Positions 47,644 to 54,141 of a DNA stretch of 54,141 bases are shown piece after piece. The notes under the pieces are model-generated. The model was given only the letters and a program-made list of their open reading frames with translations. It did not search any database and was not told where the DNA came from. Source of the stretch: Bacteroidales bacterium (GTDB taxonomy: Bacteria; Bacteroidota; Bacteroidia; Bacteroidales; UBA7960). The stretch lies in the NCBI GenBank assembly GCA_007125585.1, contig SLCY01000021.1, forward strand, positions 1 to 54,141, written 5' to 3'. A program made the translations under genes and the position numbers. Every line of letters starts with the position of its first letter. Within the stretch, counting starts at the first letter, position 1.

Positions 47644-49626
47644 ATGCAGCTGTCCATCGTTATTGTAAATTACAATGTCAAGTATTTCCTGGAACAGTGC
47701 CTGCTTTCGGTGTTCAAGTCGGGTCAGGGGCTTGAGATGGAAGTCTTTGTGGTAGATAACCAGTCGGTGGATGGATCTGTGGAGATGGTAAGAAAGAAGT
47801 TTCCCCGGGTCAAGCTGATCGTCAACAAGGAAAACCAGGGGTTCAGCAAGGCGAACAACCAGGCTATCAGGCAGGCCAGGGGCCGGTATATACTGTTGCT
47901 CAATCCTGACACTGTGGTGGAGGATGACACCCTTCCCGGCGTGGTGGATTTCATGGACAAGCATCCAAAAGCCGGTGCTTTGGGCGTGAAGATGCTTGAC
48001 GGACAGGGTCGATTCCTTCCTGAATCCAAACGCGGGCTGCCAACACCAGGCGTGGCATTCTGCAAGATATTCGGCCTTTCGGCCCTGTTCCCAAAATCAA
48101 GGATTTTTGGGAGATACCACCTTGGCTATCTCGATAACGATACAACCCACGAGGTAGACGTGTTGTCAGGCGCATTTATGCTCCTCAGGAAAGAGGCCCT
48201 GGAAAAAACCGGCCTGCTTGATGAGTCGTTCTTCATGTACGGCGAAGACATTGATCTTTCACACCGAATAACAAAAGCAGGATATAAGAACTATTATTAC
48301 CCAGGTACCCGGATCATCCATTACAAGGGTGAAAGTACCAAGAAAAGCAGTGTCAACTACGTACTGGTATTTTACAATGCCATGATCATCTTTGCCCGAA
48401 AACATTTTTCACAGAACAATGCCAGGGTATTCTCCATGTTGATCAACCTGGCCGTTTACTTCCGGGCCATGATCGCCATCCTTTCCCGTTTTTCCCGGCG
48501 CATCTTCTGGCCGGTGATCGATGCCGCACTGATCTTCGGCGGCTTTTATTATCTGAAAAATTATTGGGGACACCAGGTTTTTGCCGTGGAGTCTGCTTAT
48601 TACCCACCCGAATTTATGCGTTTCTTCGTGCCGGCATATATCTTCATCTGGCTTTCGGCAGTGTACATCAGCGGAGGCTATGACCGCCCTGTCAGGCTCT
48701 TTCGTATTGTTAGGGGCATCGGTCTGGGGACCATTGCAATACTCGTTATATATGCACTGTTGCCGGTACATTTGAGGTTTTCCAGAGCCCTCATTTTGCT
48801 GGGCAGCGTCTGGTCTTTGTTTTCAATGACGCTTACCAGGACAACCGGCACGCTGATAAAGCATAAAACGCTTCATATTAGCACTCTTGTCAACAAAAGG
48901 GTGCTGATCGCGGGAGACGGACAGGAGGCAGCACGTATTTTGAAGATGCTCCGGCAGGGCGGCAACACTTCCTTCATCGGGCTGGTGTCACTGAAAGAAA
49001 AAAAACCTGATTCTGAAGGCTACCTGGGAACCATAAGGCAAATCAATGAGCTCATCGACATTTACCGCATCAACGAGGTGATTTTTTGTGCCGGCGACAT
49101 GCCTTCCCAAACCATCATCGACCACATGTCGAAATTACAGTCCAAGCAGGTACTCTTCAAGATCGCCCCGCCCGAAAGTCTTTACATCATTGGCAGCAAT
49201 AGCATCGACACCTTTGATGACCTGTTCACCATCAACGTAAATGCCATCAATTTGCCAGCCAACAAACGCAACAAAAGGTTGTTTGATCTGGCAGTGTCCC
49301 TTTTTCTGACCGTCACAATCCCTTTCCAGCTATTGATACAGAAAAACAGGTGGGGTTTTATAAAAAACCTCATAAAGGTGTTGTCCGGAAGGATCTCATG
49401 GGTCGGCTACCATCAGACCTCCAATGTAGGCAAACTGCCACCCCTGAAACAGGGCGTGCTGAGCCCCGGGGATGTGATCGCGGGAAAAACCCCGCACGAC
49501 AACACATTAGAGAATCTGAATAACCTGTATGCCAAAGATTACAAGTTGGAGAACGACCTTCAAATATGGATGAAGGGTTACCGAAACCTAGGGAGGAACC
49601 CGGATCCATCCCGTTATGCCTCATAG
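47644..49626 (+). CDS. GT2 glycosyltransferase fused to TM/Rossmann and remnant phosphoglycosyltransferase-like domain
   Basis: N-terminus MQLSIVIVNYNVKYFLEQCLLSV...DESFFMYGEDIDLSHRI (rhamnosyltransferase-type GT2); middle KRVLIAGDGQEAARIL; C-terminus KRLFDLAVSLFLTVTIPFQLL...VLSGRISWVGYHQ. Confidence 0.88.
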   Translation: MQLSIVIVNYNVKYFLEQCLLSVFKSGQGLEMEVFVVDNQSVDGSVEMVRKKFPRVKLIVNKENQGFSKANNQAIRQARGRYILLLNPDTVVEDDTLPGVVDFMDKHPKAGALGVKMLDGQGRFLPESKRGLPTPGVAFCKIFGLSALFPKSRIFGRYHLGYLDNDTTHEVDVLSGAFMLLRKEALEKTGLLDESFFMYGEDIDLSHRITKAGYKNYYYPGTRIIHYKGESTKKSSVNYVLVFYNAMIIFARKHFSQNNARVFSMLINLAVYFRAMIAILSRFSRRIFWPVIDAALIFGGFYYLKNYWGHQVFAVESAYYPPEFMRFFVPAYIFIWLSAVYISGGYDRPVRLFRIVRGIGLGTIAILVIYALLPVHLRFSRALILLGSVWSLFSMTLTRTTGTLIKHKTLHISTLVNKRVLIAGDGQEAARILKMLRQGGNTSFIGLVSLKEKKPDSEGYLGTIRQINELIDIYRINEVIFCAGDMPSQTIIDHMSKLQSKQVLFKIAPPESLYIIGSNSIDTFDDLFTINVNAINLPANKRNKRLFDLAVSLFLTVTIPFQLLIQKNRWGFIKNLIKVLSGRISWVGYHQTSNVGKLPPLKQGVLSPGDVIAGKTPHDNTLENLNNLYAKDYKLENDLQIWMKGYRNLGRNPDPSRYAS

Positions 49627-49708
49627 CATGATGTGTGGTCAAACCTTTTATGGTATTTTTTGTTTGCAAATATAGTGGACCTGATTATCTTTTTTAAAAA
49701 CAAGTTAT

Positions 49709-51055
49709 ATGGCGACCTTTGAACTGAAGATGCCCAAACTGGGTGAGAGTATAACGGAAGCGACCATTACCAAATGGTTGAAAAATGTTGGCGACCCTAT
49801 TGACCTGGACGACCCCATCCTTGAGCTGGCCACCGATAAAGTGGACTCTGAAATACCCAGTCCCGTAGAAGGGGTGCTGAAGGAGCAATTGTTTAATGAG
49901 GGGGATACTGTTGAAGTGGATACTGTTATTGCCCTCATTGAGATGGAAGATGAGGATGATGCGGGGGGGGATGAAAAGGGAGTTTCTGCGGTGGCACCAG
50001 AACAGCCTGATGAACCAGTCAGGGAAAAAGCGGGTGAAGGTGCACCAGGGGCAAGCCGTGAGGGCACTCCGGAAGAATCGGCACCGGCTGCCAGGAAAGG
50101 TGACAGCAACCGTTTTTATTCTCCGTTGGTCAGGAGTATTGCCAGGGAAGAGAACATCCCCATAGAGGAGCTTGAGGGCATTCCCGGGACGGGGAGCAAT
50201 AACAGGCTTACCAAACAAGACCTGCTTTCTTACCTTAAAAAGCGGGAAGGTGCAGCCACGGCACAGCTTGCATCAGCGCAAAAGCCACCGGCCGGAGCAG
50301 TCGCAGCGACACACAAGCCAGCCGCCCCGGCAATACCGGTGAACGAGAAAGATGAGGTCGTAGAGATGGACCGCATGCGCAAGCTCATCGCCGACCATAT
50401 GGTGATGTCAGAAGACACATCTGTTCACATCACCTTATTCAGGGAGGTGGACATGGAGAAGGTGGTCCGCTGGCGCAAAAAGAACAAGGCGATCCTCCAG
50501 GAAAGAGAGGGGGAGAAACTGACCTTCACGCCCATCTTTATTGAGGCCGTTGCCAAAGCCTTGCGAGATTATCCCATGGTAAATGTATCGCTCGACGGCC
50601 ATAAGATCATCAAACGGAAAAATATCAATGTCGGCATGGCAGCGGCCCTGCCCGACGGCAACCTCATCGTGCCCGTCATCAAAAATGCAGATCATAAAAA
50701 CCTGCTTGGCATTGTCAAAGAGGTGAATGACCTTGCCGGAAGGGCCCGGCAAAACAAGCTAAAGCCCGAGGAGATCCAGGGTGGCACGTTCACCCTCACC
50801 AACTTTGGTACCTTCGGCGCAACCATGGGCACACCCATCATCAACCAGCCGCAGTCAGGGATCCTGGGTGTGGGCCTGATACAGAAAAAACCTGTTGTGT
50901 TGGAAACCCCTGAAGGGGATACCATCGGGATCCGCCACAGAATGGACCTGTCGCTTTCCTGCGACCACAGAATAGTGGATGGCGCCCTGGGTGGCATGTT
51001 TTTGCAGCGGGTAGCCGAATACCTGGAAAATTTTGATGTGGACCAAACCATTTAA
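49709..51055 (+). CDS. 2-oxo acid dehydrogenase E2 (dihydrolipoamide acyltransferase)
   Basis: Lipoyl domain ELATDKVDSEIPSPVEG; peripheral subunit-binding domain; catalytic SLSCDHRIVDGALGG. Confidence 0.95.
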   Translation: MATFELKMPKLGESITEATITKWLKNVGDPIDLDDPILELATDKVDSEIPSPVEGVLKEQLFNEGDTVEVDTVIALIEMEDEDDAGGDEKGVSAVAPEQPDEPVREKAGEGAPGASREGTPEESAPAARKGDSNRFYSPLVRSIAREENIPIEELEGIPGTGSNNRLTKQDLLSYLKKREGAATAQLASAQKPPAGAVAATHKPAAPAIPVNEKDEVVEMDRMRKLIADHMVMSEDTSVHITLFREVDMEKVVRWRKKNKAILQEREGEKLTFTPIFIEAVAKALRDYPMVNVSLDGHKIIKRKNINVGMAAALPDGNLIVPVIKNADHKNLLGIVKEVNDLAGRARQNKLKPEEIQGGTFTLTNFGTFGATMGTPIINQPQSGILGVGLIQKKPVVLETPEGDTIGIRHRMDLSLSCDHRIVDGALGGMFLQRVAEYLENFDVDQTI

Positions 51056-51223
51056 CCGTCAGGTCAACGTGGATTTGTTGTAATTTCGTGCTGACAGTGT
51101 TTGCCAGGAAAGATTGGCAGCAGGTGATGCCTTTGGCCGCCGGTTTCCTGCAGTATACTTAAGGAGAAGACCTTTTATCTGCTGATGCAGAAACTTTTTT
51201 TTTACCAAAGCAACCCACACCCT

Positions 51224-52054
51224 ATGCAGTTAAACCTTACCCGCCCCATCGCCTTCTTTGACCTGGAGACCACCGGCACCAATGTGGTCAGAGACCGTAT
51301 CGTAGAGATCAGTATTTATAAGATCTTGCCCGGTGGACATGCCGAATCGCTGACAAAGCTTATCAACCCGACGATCCCCATCCCCGGCGAGGTAAGTGCA
51401 ATCCACGGCATTAAGGATGAAGACGTGGCAGATGCGCCCACCTTTGCCCAGCTCGCCCCCACACTGGAAGGGTTTTTTAAAAATTGTGACCTTGCAGGCT
51501 ATAATTCAAACAAGTTTGATGTACCGATGCTCATCGAAGAGTTCCTGCGCTGCGGAATACAGTTTGACGTAAAGAAACGCAGGCTGGTGGACGTACAGAA
51601 CATCTTTCACAAAATGGAACCCCGTACACTGAGGGCAGCCTATAAATTTTACTGTGGCAAAGATCTCATAGACGCCCATGAGGCCGAGGCCGACACCAGG
51701 GCAACCTATGAGATATTGCTTGCACAGATCAAACGATACGAAGGGGTTGAATACGAGGATCGTGATGGCAGGGTCACCCAACCCGTCAGGAACGATATAG
51801 AGGCCTTGTATGAGTTCTCCTACAACCACTCGAACGCCGATCTTGTTGGCCATATTGGATACAACAAGGAAGGCAAGGAAATCTTCAAATTCGGTAAATA
51901 CAAGGGAAGGCTAGTGGAGGAAATCTTCAAAAAAGAGCCCCAGTATTTTGATTGGATGATGAAAGCCGACTTCCCCCTCTCCACCAAGAATGTTATACAG
52001 TCCATCATCCTCAGGGGCTTCGACAAGGGGAACAAGATCATTAAAGACCTCTGA
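51224..52054 (+). CDS. 3'-5' exonuclease (DnaQ-like DEDD)
   Basis: IAFFDLETTGTNVVRDRIVEISI; AGYNSNKFDVPMLIEEF; HEAEADTRATYEI. Confidence 0.93.
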   Translation: MQLNLTRPIAFFDLETTGTNVVRDRIVEISIYKILPGGHAESLTKLINPTIPIPGEVSAIHGIKDEDVADAPTFAQLAPTLEGFFKNCDLAGYNSNKFDVPMLIEEFLRCGIQFDVKKRRLVDVQNIFHKMEPRTLRAAYKFYCGKDLIDAHEAEADTRATYEILLAQIKRYEGVEYEDRDGRVTQPVRNDIEALYEFSYNHSNADLVGHIGYNKEGKEIFKFGKYKGRLVEEIFKKEPQYFDWMMKADFPLSTKNVIQSIILRGFDKGNKIIKDL

Positions 52055-52060
52055 AACGCC

Positions 52061-52672
52061 ATGAAGATCATATGCATCGGCAGGAATTACCGGAAACATG
52101 TCGAGGAGATGAATCAGCAGTTTCCCGAACAACCCCTCTTTTTCATGAAACCCGAAACTGCCCTGATCAGGGCAAACCTGCCATTTTATTATCCCGGGTT
52201 TTCGGGTGAGATACATTATGAGGCGGAGCTGGTGTTAAAGATCTGTAAGCTGGGGAAAAACATACAGCGGCGTTTCGCCCATACTTATTATGATGCAGTT
52301 GCTGTCGGGCTGGACTTCACGGCCCGCGATCTGCAGCAAAGGTGTATCAGCAAAGGGCACCCGTGGGAGGTGGCCAAAGCATTCGACGGCTCAGCGGCTG
52401 TGGGCCCCTTTGTTCCCATCAGCAGTCTGAAGAACCCTGATGACATTCGTTTTTCCCTCAAGAAGAATGGACAGATGGTTCAGCTCGGCAGCTCCGCCGA
52501 GATGATCCATGGTTTTGATGCGCTGATAGAACATGTTTCAAAGTATGTCACCCTGAAGATCGGTGATTACCTCTTTACCGGAACACCTGCCGGCGTTGGA
52601 CCGGTTAAGGTTGGTGACTGGCTGGCGCTTTTATTGGAAGACAAGGAAATGATGTCGGTCGCCATAAAATAA
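52061..52672 (+). CDS. Fumarylacetoacetate hydrolase family protein
   Basis: MKIICIGRNYRKHVEEM; YEAELVLKICKLGKNI; VGLDFTARDLQ; GDYLFTGTPAGVGPVKVGD. Confidence 0.92.
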   Translation: MKIICIGRNYRKHVEEMNQQFPEQPLFFMKPETALIRANLPFYYPGFSGEIHYEAELVLKICKLGKNIQRRFAHTYYDAVAVGLDFTARDLQQRCISKGHPWEVAKAFDGSAAVGPFVPISSLKNPDDIRFSLKKNGQMVQLGSSAEMIHGFDALIEHVSKYVTLKIGDYLFTGTPAGVGPVKVGDWLALLLEDKEMMSVAIK

Positions 52673-52780
52673 TCTGTGTTTGGCCCCGCACATTGATTCC
52701 TGGCCTGCACAGCACAAATTCTCCAGTTTTCATGTGTGGGGAAGCGGCAGATAACAGACATAAAAATCACTATACGGATC

Positions 52781-53977
52781 ATGTCACAGTCTTTAAAGGT
52801 CTTTTTGCGTTCAGGGAGAGATGATGCCGTCAGGCGTTTTCACCCCTGGGTTTTCAGCGGGGCCATCAAAAAGATGGAGGGTCCTGCCTGGGACGGCTGC
52901 CATGCTGAGGTCTTCTCGAACAAAAACGAGTATCTGGGCTGCGGCATCTACCAGGATGCCACCATTGCGGTCCGCCTCCTTGCTTTTGCCCCTGAACGTC
53001 CCACAGCTTTTGGCCCTGCATTCTGGCGAGAGAAGCTGATGGAAGCCTTGCTGCTACGCCAACTTGCAGGCCTGACCGACAACCCCATGACAAATGTTTA
53101 CAGGCTGGTACACGGTGAAGGCGACCACCTGCCGGGCCTCATCATCGACCACTACAACGGTCACCTCGTTATTCAGATCCATGCCACCGGTCTGTACCGC
53201 TTTATTGACGACATAGCAGAATCGCTAAGGACCATCTATGGTGATCGTCTTCAAAGCATTTATGACAAGAGCCGGGATACGCTGCCTGCCACCTTCTGGC
53301 AGGACAAGCTGCCAAAAGGGTTTCTCACCGGGGAAGCTGGTGCAGTGGAGGTCATCGAAAACGGCCTTCGTTTTATTGTTGACATTGAGAAAGGCCAGAA
53401 AACAGGGTTTTTTATAGATCAGCGTGAAAACAGGCAACTGCTGTCGCGCTATTGCAAGGGGAAAAAGATCCTGAACACCTTTTCCTACAGCGGGGGATTC
53501 TCGGTCTATGCCCTGAACGCGGGAGCTGCCGCGGTTCACTCCGTTGACAGCTCTGTCAGGGCCATGGACCTGTGCAAGCGAAATGTAGCCCTCAATGGCG
53601 GGGAAGAAAAGCATACTGCCCTCATTGAGGACGCAATGGACCACCTGAAGAGCGTGGATCACACCTATGACGTGCTGGTGCTTGACCCGCCGGCCTATGC
53701 CAAGCACCAGCACGTGAAGCACAAGGCCGTTCAGGGATATAAACGGCTCAACCTGGAAGCCCTGAAGTGCATTGCCCCCGGCGGTGTGCTCTTTACTTTC
53801 AGCTGTTCACAGGTGGTGGACATGCGACTCTTTCACTCCACCGTGACAGCCGCCGCCATCCTCGCCGGCCGCAAAGTGAGGGTGTTGCACCAACTGGCAC
53901 AGCCCGCCGACCACCCGGTGAATATATTTCATCCGGAAGGGCAGTACCTCAAAGGATTGGTGCTGGTGGTGGATTAA
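52781..53977 (+). CDS. Class I SAM-dependent rRNA methyltransferase (RlmI-like)
   Basis: PUA-like N-terminus (RRFHPWVFSGAIKKMEG); GFFIDQRENRQLLSRYCKGKKILNTFSYSGGFSVYAL; VLDPPAYAK; FTFSCS. Confidence 0.93.
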   Translation: MSQSLKVFLRSGRDDAVRRFHPWVFSGAIKKMEGPAWDGCHAEVFSNKNEYLGCGIYQDATIAVRLLAFAPERPTAFGPAFWREKLMEALLLRQLAGLTDNPMTNVYRLVHGEGDHLPGLIIDHYNGHLVIQIHATGLYRFIDDIAESLRTIYGDRLQSIYDKSRDTLPATFWQDKLPKGFLTGEAGAVEVIENGLRFIVDIEKGQKTGFFIDQRENRQLLSRYCKGKKILNTFSYSGGFSVYALNAGAAAVHSVDSSVRAMDLCKRNVALNGGEEKHTALIEDAMDHLKSVDHTYDVLVLDPPAYAKHQHVKHKAVQGYKRLNLEALKCIAPGGVLFTFSCSQVVDMRLFHSTVTAAAILAGRKVRVLHQLAQPADHPVNIFHPEGQYLKGLVLVVD

Positions 53978-53994
53978 CAGTCAGACCAAATCTT

Positions 53995-54141
53995 AACCTC
54001 AACCTCAACCTCAACCTCAACCTCAACCTTAACCTCAACCTCAACCTCAACCTCAACCTCAACCTCAACCTCAACCTCAACCTCAACCTCAACCTCAACC
54101 TCAACCTCAACCTCAACCTCAACCTCAACCTCAACCTCAAC
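53995..54141. repeat. Tandem hexanucleotide array (AACCTC)n, about 24.5 units, continuing past window end
   Basis: Direct reading; one AACCTT variant near 54025-54030. Confidence 0.97.

Noticed and set aside
53949-54140. Minus-strand ORF encoding (RL)n repeats
   Set aside because: Pure translation of the hexanucleotide array, with no start context or domain. Not a gene.
53995-54141. Array as a CRISPR or telomere
   Set aside because: No spacers between units, no cas genes, and the unit is AACCTC rather than a telomeric CCCTAA-type repeat. A simple tandem repeat is enough.
1-54141. Prophage, ICE, transposase, rRNA or tRNA genes
   Set aside because: No integrase, transposase or structural phage proteins in the ORFs, and no convincing cloverleaf or rRNA sequence noticed in the intergenic gaps. 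A tRNAscan/Infernal run would be decisive.

Overview
This 54.1 kb window looks like a Bacteroidota (Bacteroidales-like) chromosome. It has TAnnTTTG-type promoter motifs, an FeoA-FeoB fusion, and DUF3127, DUF3822 and DUF2007 proteins. Most of it is ordinary housekeeping: holA, cvpA, recQ, psd, cdsA, ftsH, rsfS, birA, pyrE, coaD, rsmD, an lptD-like gene, an amidase, dacB, ilvE, recR, a 2-oxoacid dehydrogenase E2 and an rlmI-like gene. I saw no rRNA, tRNA, CRISPR array, transposase or prophage. The points most worth a second look are: (1) a three-gene trehalose cluster (OtsA-OtsB fusion, GH65, and beta-PGM-like HAD-OtsB fusion) in which the OtsB half of OtsAB has lost its catalytic nucleophile and its GDDxTDE motif, while the second OtsB is intact; (2) an orphan 203-aa protein whose sequence pattern resembles a gasdermin pore domain (remote, unverified); (3) a family of composite intergenic repeats built from degenerate 8-mer and 7-mer tandem arrays, a conserved 42-bp core, a hairpin module, and a module ending in a promoter-like TAnnTTTG directly upstream of genes; (4) a perfect 13-bp palindrome over the recQ promoter; (5) a GT2 fused to an apparently catalytically gutted phosphoglycosyltransferase; (6) amidohydrolase domains that have lost metal ligands; (7) a (AACCTC)n array running off the window end. 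All identities come from reading the translations by eye. No database search was run.
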